Positions 52,389-61,243 of a DNA stretch of 64,000 bases are shown here, one piece after another. Each line of letters starts with the position of its first letter. Position 1 is the first letter of the stretch. Under the pieces are notes generated by a model. It was not told the DNA's origin. It searched no databases and saw nothing but the letters and a program-made list of their open reading frames with translations. The position numbers and the translations under genes were made by a program. This DNA comes from Oscillospiraceae bacterium (lineage in GTDB: Bacteria > Bacillota > Clostridia > Oscillospirales > Oscillospiraceae): contig JAETNP010000009.1 in the NCBI GenBank assembly GCA_021768185.1, positions 1-64,000 on the forward strand. Direction: 5' to 3'.

Positions 52389-53669
52389 ATGGACTTACTG
52401 ACGATATACGGGCAGATGGGGCTCAGCCAGGCGGTTTACGACCGTGGGGAGGAGGTTCTGGAACGCCTGACGGACCGGTTCCGCGCCATCGACCAACGGG
52501 CGGAGGTCAATCAGGCCAAGGTCCTCCTGGCCATGCAGAAAAACCGCATCGGCGCCAACCATTTCGCCGCCACCACCGGCTATGGCTACGACGACGACGG
52601 CCGGGAGCGGCTGGAGAAGGTCTACGCCGACGTCTTCCACACCCAGGCGGCCCTGGTCCGCCCCCAGATCACCTGCGGCACTCATGCCCTGACGGTGGCC
52701 CTCAGCGCCAACCTTCTCCCGGGGGACGAACTGCTCTCCCCGGTGGGCCTGCCCTACGACACCCTCCAGGAGGTCATCGGCATCCGTCCCTCGCCCTGCT
52801 CCCTGGCGGAGTATGGCGTGACCTACCGGCAGGCGGACTTGAAGCCGGACGGCGGCTTCGACTACGATGCCATCCGCGCCGCCATCACGCCGAAGACCCG
52901 GCTTATCACCATCCAGCGCAGCAAGGGCTACGCCACCCGCCCCTCCTTCTCCGTGCAGCAGATTGGGGAGCTGATCGCTTTCTGCAAAGAGGTCAAGCCG
53001 GACGTAAAAGTCATGGTGGACAACTGCTACGGCGAATTTGTGGACGTGATCGAGCCCTCCGACGTGGGGGCCGACATGGTAGTGGGCAGCCTCATCAAGA
53101 ACCCCGGCGGCGGCCTGGCCCCCATCGGCGGATACATCTGCGGTACAAAGGAGTGCGTGGACCGGTGCGCCTACCGCCTCTCCGCCCCCGGGCTGGGGCA
53201 GGAGGTAGGGGCCAATCTGGGCATCCTGCCCGCCTTCTATCAGGGATTCTTCCTGGCCCCTACGGTGGTGGCCGGGGCGCTGAAGGGCGCGATCTTCGCC
53301 GCCAATCTCTACGAGGGCCTGGGCTTCCGCTGCGTCCCAAACGCCTCGGAGCCGAGGAACGACATCATCCAGGCGGTGGAGCTAGGCAGCGAAGCGGCCA
53401 TGTGCGCCTTCTGCGCGGGCATCCAGGGGGCGGCCCCGGTGGACAGCTTTGCCGCGCCCGTTCCCGGCGACATGCCCGGCTACGACAGCCAGGTTATCAT
53501 GGCTGCCGGGGCCTTCGTCCAGGGCAGCAGCATCGAGCTCAGCGCCGACGGCCCCATCCGCCCGCCCTACGCGGTGTACTTCCAGGGCGGGCTCACCTGG
53601 CACCACGCCAAGCTGGGCATCCTGCTCTCCCTGCAAAAAATGGTGGACAAGGGGCTTGCCGTGTTATGA
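52389..53669 (+). CDS. Methionine gamma-lyase family PLP protein (aluminium-resistance type)
   Basis: A 426-residue fold-type I PLP enzyme of the PF06838 family, formerly called aluminium resistance protein. It shows AMQKNRIGANHFAATTGYGYDD, PQITCGTHALTVALSANLLPG, VMVDNCYGEFVD, and the PLP Lys in VGSLIKNPGGGLAP. The reaction is unproven; a C-S lyase is inferred. ATG at 52389 follows AGAGG. Its own promoter precedes it, and it is separate from the ABC operon. Confidence 0.88.
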   Translation: MDLLTIYGQMGLSQAVYDRGEEVLERLTDRFRAIDQRAEVNQAKVLLAMQKNRIGANHFAATTGYGYDDDGRERLEKVYADVFHTQAALVRPQITCGTHALTVALSANLLPGDELLSPVGLPYDTLQEVIGIRPSPCSLAEYGVTYRQADLKPDGGFDYDAIRAAITPKTRLITIQRSKGYATRPSFSVQQIGELIAFCKEVKPDVKVMVDNCYGEFVDVIEPSDVGADMVVGSLIKNPGGGLAPIGGYICGTKECVDRCAYRLSAPGLGQEVGANLGILPAFYQGFFLAPTVVAGALKGAIFAANLYEGLGFRCVPNASEPRNDIIQAVELGSEAAMCAFCAGIQGAAPVDSFAAPVPGDMPGYDSQVIMAAGAFVQGSSIELSADGPIRPPYAVYFQGGLTWHHAKLGILLSLQKMVDKGLAVL

Positions 53670-53713
53670 TGGATATACCGGCGAACCATTATTACCGCCG
53701 CCGGCCGCCTCCG

Positions 53714-53750
53714 CACACAATTTGTTTTTTCATAAAAAACAAATTGTGTG
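53714..53750. promoter_or_regulatory. Perfect 17-bp inverted repeat before the EamA gene
   Basis: CACACAATTTGTTTTTT, a 3-nt loop, then its exact complement. It is AT-rich and directly abuts the EamA gene region. It may end the upstream transcript (T tract in the arm) or bind a regulator. Confidence 0.5.
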
Positions 53751-53766
53751 AATGGAGAATAAAAAC

Positions 53767-54675
53767 ATGTGGTTTTGGCTTGCACTGATCGCCCTGCTCT
53801 GCTGGAGCGGGTCCGATCTCTTTTCCAAGATTGGCTGCCGGGACGCCTCCGATAAATACAGCCACCTGAAAATGGTCATGGCGGTGGGCGTCGTCATGGG
53901 CCTCCATGCCTGCTTTGAGATTTTCGTGGGCGGGGTGGAGATCAATTTCGGCATCATTCTCACCTATCTGCCCGTGTCCCTGCTCTACATCCTGTCCATG
54001 GCCCTGGGCTATCTGGGCCTGCGGTATATCGAACTGAGCGTCTCATCCCCCATCTGCAACTCCTCCGGCGCGCTGGTGGCAGTGCTGACCTTTATTTTCG
54101 TCGGCCTGGACGACTATTCCCCGCTGGCTCTCTTCGCCGTGGCGCTGGTGTGCGCGGGGGCCATCGGCCTGGGGGTGGTGGACTCCACCGAGGACGCGGA
54201 GCTTCGCGCCGCCCGCCAGCAGGCGGGCAACTACAAGTACGCCAAGAGCTGGATCGCCATCGCCCTGCCGGTGGCCTACTGCATCCTGGACGCGGCGGGC
54301 ACCTTCGCCGACAACCGGGTGCTGGAGACCCTCGATGAAGACAGCGCCAACGTGGCCTACGAGCTGACCTTCCTCTTTGCGGCGCTGGTCTGCTTCATCT
54401 ATGCGGTGGTCATCAAAAAGGACCGCCTCATCCCCAAAATGGAGGCACCCAAGTACATCGGCGCGGTCTGCGAGACCGCCGGCCAGTTCGCCTACATCTA
54501 CGCCATCGCGGATACGGAGCACCTGGCCATGTCCGCGCCCATCATTTCCGCCTACTGTGCCGCCTCCGTGCTCTGGAGCCGCATTTTCCTCAAGGAGAAG
54601 CTGTCCTGGAAGCACTACGCCATGATCGGGCTCATCGTAGCCGGCATCGTCATCATGGGCGTGTTCGACATGTAA
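53767..54675 (+). CDS. EamA/DMT-family transporter
   Basis: A 302-residue, ten-helix transporter of the drug/metabolite superfamily with two EamA repeats: WFWLALIALLCWSGSDLFSK at the start and a C-terminal half with AMSAPIISAYCAASVLWSRI and LIVAGIVIMGVF. Substrate unknown. I start at ATG 53767, which has GGAGAA 9 nt upstream; the ATG at 53752 is only 1 nt from the palindrome and lacks a ribosome site. Confidence 0.85.
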   Translation: MWFWLALIALLCWSGSDLFSKIGCRDASDKYSHLKMVMAVGVVMGLHACFEIFVGGVEINFGIILTYLPVSLLYILSMALGYLGLRYIELSVSSPICNSSGALVAVLTFIFVGLDDYSPLALFAVALVCAGAIGLGVVDSTEDAELRAARQQAGNYKYAKSWIAIALPVAYCILDAAGTFADNRVLETLDEDSANVAYELTFLFAALVCFIYAVVIKKDRLIPKMEAPKYIGAVCETAGQFAYIYAIADTEHLAMSAPIISAYCAASVLWSRIFLKEKLSWKHYAMIGLIVAGIVIMGVFDM

Positions 54676-54776
54676 TTGAGCTGTCAAAAATTTCATCCGT
54701 CAACGGCCTGGAGCTCCCTGGAGCCCCGGGCCGCTGCTCTTTGAGGGGGCTCGAACTATCCCGCCAAAAATAGGAC

Positions 54777-54805
54777 TTGCCAAACCATCCCAAATCAGCT
54801 ATAAT
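54777..54805 (+). promoter_or_regulatory. Promoter of yajC
   Basis: TTGCCA (54777-54782), a 17-nt spacer and a perfect TATAAT (54800-54805), 52 nt before yajC. Confidence 0.75.
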
Positions 54806-54857
54806 GGTCAAAGCAACTTTTGGCAAACGAAAAATTCGGATGATAAGGAGAAAAAAC

Positions 54858-55241
54858 ATGCCATTGTTTTACACCGATGCCGGGGCGGGAGCGGCCAGCA
54901 TGGGCTCGCTGCTGATTCCTCTGGTTCTGATGATCGCGCTGATGTACTTTTTGATGATCCGCCCGGAGAACAAGCGGAAAAAGCAGGCGGAAGAGATGCG
55001 CAGCAGCCTCAAAAAGGGGGACCAGATCACCACCATCGGCGGCATCGTGGGCAAGATCGTCCATGTGGCCGATGAAAATATCGTCATCGAAACCAGCGAC
55101 GACCGGGTGCGTATGGAGCTGGCCAAGTGGGCCGTATCCACCAACAACAGCAATCCCCCTGCCGACGCCAAGAAGGGGAAGAAGGCAAAGGAAGAGGAGC
55201 CCGCCAAGTTGGAGGAGAGTTCCGACAGCGAAACCAAATAA
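54858..55241 (+). CDS. yajC: Preprotein translocase subunit YajC
   Basis: A 127-residue Sec accessory protein: one helix (about 14-34, LLIPLVLMIALMYFLMI), the RPENKRKKQAEEMRSSLKKG signature, and a beta domain with ITTIGGIVGKIVHVADENIVIET. The tail is long and charged. Its usual neighbours secD/secF are not nearby. AAGGAG lies 7 nt before the ATG. Confidence 0.95.
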   Translation: MPLFYTDAGAGAASMGSLLIPLVLMIALMYFLMIRPENKRKKQAEEMRSSLKKGDQITTIGGIVGKIVHVADENIVIETSDDRVRMELAKWAVSTNNSNPPADAKKGKKAKEEEPAKLEESSDSETK

Positions 55242-55260
55242 TACCGCATATTCCATTCTC

Positions 55261-55299
55261 CCGGCCAATATACTGGTTTATATCAGTAATTGGCCGGGA
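55261..55299 (+). promoter_or_regulatory. Leader hairpin of the TIGR04086 gene
   Basis: CCGGCCAAT...ATTGGCCGG with partial pairing inside (ACTG/CAGT) folds 20 nt past yajC and ends next to GGGAGG, the ribosome site of the next gene. It could be a weak terminator of yajC or hide the ribosome site. Confidence 0.5.
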
Positions 55300-55309
55300 G
55301 GTTCTGTTT

Positions 55310-55741
55310 ATGTCAAAGGTCGTCATGTCTCTGCCGGAGGGGATGGTCAAAAACTGTCTCATCGGAGGAGGGATCTCGCTGCTGTCCTACGTCCTGCTGC
55401 AGATGCTGTGCGCGCTGCTGGTGGACCGGGGCGTACTGGGGCTGGAGCAGCTCTATCCTCTGGTGTGCGTCACCGCCGCCCTGGCCTCCTTCCTGGGGTG
55501 CGGCTACAGCGTGCTGAAAGGGAAGGGGACGTCCATGCTGTCCGTGCCGGTAGTGGTGGTGGTCTTTCTGGCCCTGACGCTGGCGGCCGCCCTGCTCACT
55601 GCGGATACCGTGCGCGTCGAGAACGGCCTCACGGGGCTGGGCCTGTCCATGGCGGCGGGGGGACTGCTGGCCGCTTTGGTGGGCTACAATCTCCCCAAGG
55701 GGAAGCGCGGACGGACGGGGAACCGCCGCCGCCGGAAGTGA
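55310..55741 (+). CDS. TIGR04086 family membrane protein
   Basis: A 143-residue protein with four helices (about 16-36, 43-63, 75-93 and 106-124) and a basic Arg-rich tail. The family is common beside yajC in Clostridia; function unknown. GGGAGG lies 8 nt before the ATG. Confidence 0.82.
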   Translation: MSKVVMSLPEGMVKNCLIGGGISLLSYVLLQMLCALLVDRGVLGLEQLYPLVCVTAALASFLGCGYSVLKGKGTSMLSVPVVVVVFLALTLAAALLTADTVRVENGLTGLGLSMAAGGLLAALVGYNLPKGKRGRTGNRRRRK

Positions 55742-55807
55742 CCGGAGTTTGTCAAGAGGTGAAAATAACCAAAAATCAAAAAATTTCCGCCGGGACCGGT
55801 TCTGGCA

Positions 55808-55848
55808 GGGAGGAGGGGTGATTACAAATTGTAATCACCCCTCCTCCC
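55808..55848. terminator. 20-bp perfect inverted repeat in the 395-nt gap
   Basis: GGGAGGAGGGGTGATTACAA, one central A, then its exact complement (ending CTCCTCCC), directly followed by CCCCACATGTGGGG, a second dyad. The rest of 55742-56136 holds the direct repeat GTTTACATAA (55937 and 55951) and the promoter at 56007. No coding sequence is supported there. It probably ends the yajC operon, though no T tract follows. Confidence 0.5.
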
Positions 55849-56006
55849 CACATGTGGGGGTGCTTCCCGGAGCCACCCCACAAAATATTCCGGAAACCGC
55901 CGGTCTGCCCCCCAAACCGCCGCCTCAATTTGTGTGGTTTACATAACACAGTTTACATAATATTTTGTAGTAACTGACAAAAAAGTGGCAGCTTTCGGAT
56001 TTTCTC

Positions 56007-56035
56007 TTGCGAAATCGAGGAAATTGCACTATATT
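56007..56035 (+). promoter_or_regulatory. Possible promoter of the spoIIM-like gene
   Basis: TTGCGA (56007-56012), a 17-nt spacer and TATATT (56030-56035), 101 nt before the start. A sigma-E type promoter was not recognised. Confidence 0.45.
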
Positions 56036-56136
56036 TATAAACAGACGCTATCCCGGCCCTGTTTCTGGGGTCCACATAAGACGGCGCGCTTCTAAAACTT
56101 GTCCGAGCCGCATAGGCTTATGCGAGGTGATGGAAG

Positions 56137-56769
56137 ATGCGCGGGCGAATGGTGCTGCGAACGATCCGGCTGGGGGGCTGGGACCCGAATTTGATGCGGC
56201 TGCTTCTGCTGGCCCTGGCTTTTCTGGCGGGGGCCCTGGCGGGGCATCTGTACGCCGGGTCCTGCGGCGAAGAGGCCTGGGAGGCCCTGGGCCAGTATCT
56301 GGGGGACTACTGCCGGGCGTACGACGGCGGCGGGGCGGAGATCTCCCTGGTCAGCTGCGTGGTGATGTATTTTGGATACGCGGTGCTGCTGTTCCTGCTG
56401 GGATTTTCCGCGGCGGGCGTGATATTGATCCCGGCGCTGTCCGGGATGTTCGGTTTTTTCTCCATGTATACGGTCTCCTGCTTTGTCCGGTGCTACGGAC
56501 GGGCGGGGGCGGCTTTGGCCCTGGGGGCCATGGTGGTGCGGCTGGTGTTCACCCTGCCCTGCTTTTTCCTTCTGGCGGGGGCGGCGTGGCCGCTGTCTAC
56601 GGAGCTGTTCGCCCTATCCTTTGGGCGAGGGAAACGCTCGTCTCCCGTGCTGTATGGGAGCCGTTATTTTTTGCTGTTTGTGTTGTGCGGCGCATTCCTG
56701 GCGCTGGGCGTGTTCTGCGAGCGGCTGCTGACGCCGCTGCTGTTCCGGCTGGCGCTGGGCGCGATATAG
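56137..56769 (+). CDS. spoIIM: SpoIIM-like membrane protein
   Basis: A 210-residue protein with about six helices (22-45, 66-90, 90-115, 120-145, 165-185). Sequence similarity to SpoIIM is loose, but length and six-helix pattern fit, and it directly precedes xerD, as in other spore formers. SpoIIM helps the peptidoglycan remodelling that drives engulfment. Assignment therefore rests partly on context. GAGGTGAT precedes the ATG by 7 nt. Confidence 0.7.
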   Translation: MRGRMVLRTIRLGGWDPNLMRLLLLALAFLAGALAGHLYAGSCGEEAWEALGQYLGDYCRAYDGGGAEISLVSCVVMYFGYAVLLFLLGFSAAGVILIPALSGMFGFFSMYTVSCFVRCYGRAGAALALGAMVVRLVFTLPCFFLLAGAAWPLSTELFALSFGRGKRSSPVLYGSRYFLLFVLCGAFLALGVFCERLLTPLLFRLALGAI

Positions 56770-56799
56770 ATGATATCAATTAGGAAGGGAGGGGATGCA

Positions 56800-57687
56800 G
56801 TGACGGAATATTATATCGAGGGCTTTGCGGGCTATCTGGAGCTGGAACGCAGCGCGTCCGCTAATACCATCACCTCCTATGTCCGGGACGTCACGCAGTT
56901 TTCCCGCTATCTCCTGGAGTCGGAGGATGTGGAACTTCCCCAGGCGGAGACGGAGCACATCGAGCGTTACATAGCCTCCATGGCCGGAAAAGGGAAATCA
57001 GCCGCCAGTATTGCCCGCAGCGTGGCCTCGCTGAAGTCCTACTACGGCTATCTGAAAAACCGTGGGATCGTCCGTTACAACCCCGCTAAGGATGCCGCGC
57101 CGGTGAAGACGGAGCGGAAGCTGCCCCAGATCCTCACCGGCAAGGAGGTAGAGCTTTTCCTGGAGCAGCCCCAGTGCGTGGACGCGAAGGGCTACCGGGA
57201 CCACGCCATGCTGGAGCTGCTGTACGCTACGGGCATCCGGGTCAGCGAGCTCATCGGCCTGAACGTGGGGGACGTCAACCTGACGGGTGCGTTCATTCGC
57301 TGCAGCAGCCGGGGGAAGGAGCGGATCATCCCGCTGTACGCCGGCGCGGTCAAGGCGCTGAGCGATTATATGAAGGACATCCGGGGCCAGTTGGTTCTGG
57401 ACCCCCGGGAGCGGGCGCTGTTTGTCAATATGAACGGCGAGCGGATGAGCCGCCAGGGCTTCTGGAAGATCATCAAGTACTATCAGGAGAAGGCGCAGAT
57501 CAACAAGGACATTACGCCCCACACCCTGCGCCACTCCTTTGCGGCCCATCTGCTGGAGAACGGGGCGGATCTCCGCTCCATCCAGGAGATGCTGGGCCAC
57601 GCGGATATTTCCTCCACCCAGATCTATTCCCATATGGTGAAGCAGAAGCTCCAGGATGTGTACCATAAGGCCCACCCGCGGGCATGA
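56800..57687 (+). CDS. xerD: XerD-type tyrosine recombinase
   Basis: A site-specific recombinase that resolves chromosome dimers at dif. The 295 residues include the SAM-like N-terminal domain (YLELERSASANTITSYVRDV) and the catalytic Arg in ATGIRVSELIGLNV, HTLRHSFAAHLLENG (His, Arg), and LGHADISSTQIYSH (His, Tyr nucleophile). I use GTG 56800 behind GGGAGGGG; ATG 56770 lacks a ribosome site. XerC versus XerD cannot be settled, but context favours XerD. Confidence 0.93.
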   Translation: MTEYYIEGFAGYLELERSASANTITSYVRDVTQFSRYLLESEDVELPQAETEHIERYIASMAGKGKSAASIARSVASLKSYYGYLKNRGIVRYNPAKDAAPVKTERKLPQILTGKEVELFLEQPQCVDAKGYRDHAMLELLYATGIRVSELIGLNVGDVNLTGAFIRCSSRGKERIIPLYAGAVKALSDYMKDIRGQLVLDPRERALFVNMNGERMSRQGFWKIIKYYQEKAQINKDITPHTLRHSFAAHLLENGADLRSIQEMLGHADISSTQIYSHMVKQKLQDVYHKAHPRA

Positions 57688-57714
57688 AAAAGCGTGCCGG
57701 AAGGCGCGCTTTTT
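57688..57714 (+). terminator. Terminator of xerD
   Basis: AAAAGCGTGCC-ggaa-GGCGCGCTTTT (one G-T pair) followed by T, overlapping the end of xerD. Confidence 0.8.
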
Positions 57715-57773
57715 CTCTGCCGCCCGGCTGTCGGGAGCCGGGACGGACGATCAGATCAGAAAGAAGGCCGACA

Positions 57774-60122
57774 ATGATGGATTTTACGTGCTGCCGCCTT
57801 TTCGACGGCGCCATGGGCACCATGCTCCAGCAGGCGGGGCTTCCGGCGGGAACGCCGCCGGAAAAGATGAATCTCACCGCCCCTCAGGCGGTAGAAGCCG
57901 TCCATGCCGCCTACGCCGCCGCCGGGGCGGACGTCCTCACCGCCAACACCTTCGGCGCCAGCCGCCGCAAACTGGGGGAGGACCCCGCCCCCTGTATCGC
58001 CGCCGCCATTGCCGCCGCCCGCCGGGCCGCCGGATCGGACAGATACGTGGCGCTGGATGCGGGCCCTTTGGGCGCCCTCCTGGAGCCCTTCGGCGAGACG
58101 ACCTTCAATGATGCCTACGCCATGTACGCCGAGATCGTGGAGGCCGGAGCCGCCGCCGGGGCGGACCTGATCCTTATTGAGACCGTCAGCGACCTGCTGG
58201 AAGCCAAGGCCGCCCTTTTGGCGGCAAAGGAGCGGACAAATCTGCCCGTCTTCGTCACTATGACCTTCGGGGAGGACGGACGCACCTTCCTGGGCGTGGA
58301 CCCCGCCGCGGCGGCGGTGACGCTGACCAGCCTGGGGGCGGACGTGATCGGGATCAACTGCTCCGCCGGTCCCCGTGAACTGCGGCCCGTTTTGCAGGAA
58401 TTTCTTCGTCATACCCACCTGCCGGTCATGATCCAGCCCAACGCGGGCCTGCCCCGGCTGGAGGATGGCGAGACGGTCTACGACGTGGCCCCGGAGGAAT
58501 TCGCCCGGTGGGCGGCCATCTTCCTGGAGGACGGCGCGGCCATTCTGGGCGGCTGCTGCGGCACCACGCCGGACCATATCCGCGCTCTCCGGGCACTGCT
58601 GGACCGGCGGGGGACAGTTCCCGTCCGACCCCGACCCAGGGACGGCCTGAGCCGCCTGTGCGGCTGGCAGGGCACGGTGGCCCTGGACCTGGATGCCATC
58701 GCCACGGTAGGGGAGCGCATGAATCCCACCGGCCGCCCTCAAATGAAGGAGGCCCTCTACGCCAAAGACTGGGAGGCCGCCGCCGAGGCGGCGGTCTGGC
58801 AGGAGCAGGAGGGGGCGGACTTCCTGGTGGTGAACGCGGGCCTGCCGGACATCGATGAGGAGGAGGCCCTGCCCGCCCTGGTGCTGGCCATCCAGAAGGT
58901 GTCCCCGCTGCCGCTGGTCATCGACTGCTCCAATCCCGCCGCGCTGGAGAAGGCCCTGCGGGTGTGCCGGGGCCGTCCTGTACTGAACTCCGTAAACGGC
59001 GGGGAGGAGAGCATGGCGGCCATGCTGCCCCTGGCGGCGAAGTACGGCACGGGCCTCATTGTGCTGGCCCTGGACGGCGGCGGCATTCCCTCCCGGCCGG
59101 AGGACCGCCGGGATATCGCCCTGGGGGTGGCGGCGGCGGCAGAGCGGACCGGCATCCGCCGGGAGGATATCTGGATCGACTGCCTGGCCCTGGCGGCCTC
59201 CGTCAGCCAGAAGGATGCCCTGGTCACGCCGGAAGCCATCCGTCTGGCGCGGCAGGCGGGATATAAGACGGTCCTGGGGGTGTCCAACGTCAGCTACGGC
59301 CTGCCGGGCCGGGAGGAGCTGAACTGCGCCTATCTGTCGGCCTGCCTGGCGGCGGGGCTGAACGTGGCGATCATCAACACCGGCTCCTCCCGGATGATGG
59401 ATACCCTGTCGGCCATGAAGGTCCTGACCAACGCGGACAAAGGGTGTACGGACTATATCGCCCGCTTCCAGCGCACCGGCAGAGCGCACCAGCCGGCGGG
59501 GGAGGCGTCCCTGCCTCTGGAGACCCTGATTACCCTGGGCCAGCGCTCCGGCGTTCCGGAGGCGGTGGAGGCGCTGCTGGAACGGGAGACGCCCCTGGAG
59601 GTTATCGACCGCCATATCATCCCGGCGCTGGACAGGGTGGGGGAGCGGTACGAGGAGGGGAACCTGTTCCTGCCGCAGCTCATGGCCTCCGCCGAGGCGG
59701 TGAAGGCGGCCTTTGATACGGTCCGCGCCCATCTGCCCCAGGGGACGGGGGACAAGGGGACCATTCTTCTTGCCACCGTGAAGAACGACGTCCACGACAT
59801 CGGAAAGAACATCGTCAAAATGCTCCTGGAGAACTACGGCTACCGCGTTATTGACCTGGGCAAGGACGTTGCGCCGGAGGCAGTCGTCCGGGCGGCCTTG
59901 GAGACAAAGGCTCCGCTGGTGGGGCTCAGTTCCCTGATGACCACTACCGCCCAAAACATCGCCGCCACCATCCGGGCCCTCCGGGAAGCGGGCGCGCCCT
60001 GCAAGGTGATGGTAGGCGGCGCGGTGGTGACCCAGGAGTTTGCGGACCGCATCGGCGCGGACTTCTACACCAAGGACGCCGCCCAGTCCGCCAGAGTGGC
60101 GGCCCAGGTATTCGGAAGATAA
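57774..60122 (+). CDS. metH: Cobalamin-dependent methionine synthase without reactivation domain
   Basis: The 782-residue enzyme moves a methyl group from methyltetrahydrofolate through cobalamin to homocysteine. Residues 1-290 form the homocysteine domain (GINCSAGP and GGCCGTTPDHI with the zinc cysteines); about 310-550 the pterin domain (GERMNPTGR..., IDCSNPAA); 560-650 the cobalamin cap and 655-782 the cobalamin domain with DVHDIGKNIV. The AdoMet reactivation domain of full MetH (about 330 residues) is absent; a separate reactivation protein may serve instead. ATG at 57774 follows AAGAAGG. Confidence 0.92.
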   Translation: MMDFTCCRLFDGAMGTMLQQAGLPAGTPPEKMNLTAPQAVEAVHAAYAAAGADVLTANTFGASRRKLGEDPAPCIAAAIAAARRAAGSDRYVALDAGPLGALLEPFGETTFNDAYAMYAEIVEAGAAAGADLILIETVSDLLEAKAALLAAKERTNLPVFVTMTFGEDGRTFLGVDPAAAAVTLTSLGADVIGINCSAGPRELRPVLQEFLRHTHLPVMIQPNAGLPRLEDGETVYDVAPEEFARWAAIFLEDGAAILGGCCGTTPDHIRALRALLDRRGTVPVRPRPRDGLSRLCGWQGTVALDLDAIATVGERMNPTGRPQMKEALYAKDWEAAAEAAVWQEQEGADFLVVNAGLPDIDEEEALPALVLAIQKVSPLPLVIDCSNPAALEKALRVCRGRPVLNSVNGGEESMAAMLPLAAKYGTGLIVLALDGGGIPSRPEDRRDIALGVAAAAERTGIRREDIWIDCLALAASVSQKDALVTPEAIRLARQAGYKTVLGVSNVSYGLPGREELNCAYLSACLAAGLNVAIINTGSSRMMDTLSAMKVLTNADKGCTDYIARFQRTGRAHQPAGEASLPLETLITLGQRSGVPEAVEALLERETPLEVIDRHIIPALDRVGERYEEGNLFLPQLMASAEAVKAAFDTVRAHLPQGTGDKGTILLATVKNDVHDIGKNIVKMLLENYGYRVIDLGKDVAPEAVVRAALETKAPLVGLSSLMTTTAQNIAATIRALREAGAPCKVMVGGAVVTQEFADRIGADFYTKDAAQSARVAAQVFGR

Positions 60123-60128
60123 AAAAGA

Positions 60129-60167
60129 AGCATCCCCGGAAGATGAAACAGCCTCCGGGGATGCTTT
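60129..60167. terminator. Bidirectional terminator, metH and M24 peptidase
   Basis: A 13-bp stem (AAGCATCCCCGGA / TCCGGGGATGCTT, 13-nt loop) with T-rich sequence on both sides, between convergent genes. Confidence 0.85.
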
Positions 60168-60169
60168 AT

Positions 60170-61243
60170 TTATTTAAGGATGATCAGCTCATGGGGCGCT
60201 TCCATGATATTCACGCACCCGTTTTCCTGCACCACGATCACGTCCTCGATGCGTACGCCGAACCGGCCCGGCAGGTAGATCCCCGGCTCGGCGGAGATGA
60301 CCGCGCCCGCGGGCAGGGGCTTGTCGTTGGTCATGGCGGCCCGGGGGCTCTCGTGGATCTCCACCCCTACGCCGTGGCCGAAGCCGTGACCGAAGTACTC
60401 CCCGTACCCGGCATCCTCAATGACCTTGGCCGCCGCCTGGTGGACCGCCCTGCCGGTGACGCCGGCCCTGGCGGCGGCGATGCCGGCCTTCTGGGCCTCC
60501 AGCACGGTGTAATAGACCTTTTCCATCTCCTCCGTGACGTGTCCCACCGCCACGGTCCGGGTCATGTCGGAGCAGTAGCCGCCCCAGACGCAGCCGAAGT
60601 CCATGGTGATGAACTCCCCGTCCTCCACCTTCTTGTCGGAGGGGACGCCGTGGGGCATACTGCCGTTGGCGCCGCTGACCACGATGGGCTCAAAGCTCAT
60701 TTTCTCCGCCCCGTGGCAGAGCATCCGGTACTGGAGGTAGGCGGAGATCTCTTTTTCCGTCACGCCGGGTTTGATAAAGTCCAGGACTTCCTTCAGCGCT
60801 TTTTCCGCAATGCGCTGGGCGGATACCAGACAGCGGATCTCCTCCTCGTCCTTGACCATACGCAGCTCCGTCAGCAGTCCGGAGGCGGGGACCAGCTCTT
60901 CGCATACCAGCTTTTTCTTCCAGGTGTTATACTCCGCCACGGTGGCGTACTGGTCCTCGAACCCCAGCTTTTTGATGCCTTGGGCCCGGATGACCTCGTT
61001 GGTCAGATCATTCAGCGTGACGTCCGTGGTGTTCAGACGGAACTCCGCGCCGGTGATCTGCTTCTTTGCGGCCTCCATATACCGGCTGTCGGTAAAGAAC
61101 CAGCTCTTGTCCCGGGTCACCAGGGCCACCCCCGCGGTGGAGTGGAACTGGGCGGCGTAAAGACGGTTGGGCTCGCTGGTGATCATCATGGCGTCCAGAT
61201 CATAAGAAATCAGCTTTTCTGCAATCTTTTGAAAACGGCTCAT
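60170..61243 (-). CDS. M24-family aminopeptidase (Xaa-Pro type)
   Basis: A 357-residue metallopeptidase that removes N-terminal residues, probably before proline. The pita-bread domain holds the metal ligands: MDFGCVWGGYCSDMTRT (two Asp), GHGFGHGVG (His), SAEPGIYLPG and RIEDVIVV (two Glu). The N-terminal 130 residues are the creatinase-like domain. ATG at 61243 has AAGGAG; the longer open frame covers yqeG. It overlaps yqeG by 4 nt. Confidence 0.93.
   Translation of the reverse strand: MSRFQKIAEKLISYDLDAMMITSEPNRLYAAQFHSTAGVALVTRDKSWFFTDSRYMEAAKKQITGAEFRLNTTDVTLNDLTNEVIRAQGIKKLGFEDQYATVAEYNTWKKKLVCEELVPASGLLTELRMVKDEEEIRCLVSAQRIAEKALKEVLDFIKPGVTEKEISAYLQYRMLCHGAEKMSFEPIVVSGANGSMPHGVPSDKKVEDGEFITMDFGCVWGGYCSDMTRTVAVGHVTEEMEKVYYTVLEAQKAGIAAARAGVTGRAVHQAAAKVIEDAGYGEYFGHGFGHGVGVEIHESPRAAMTNDKPLPAGAVISAEPGIYLPGRFGVRIEDVIVVQENGCVNIMEAPHELIILK

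Noticed and set aside
57756-59954. 732-codon open frame antisense to metH
   Set aside because: High GC leaves long open antisense frames; no ribosome site, low-complexity composition, and it is antisense to a well supported gene.
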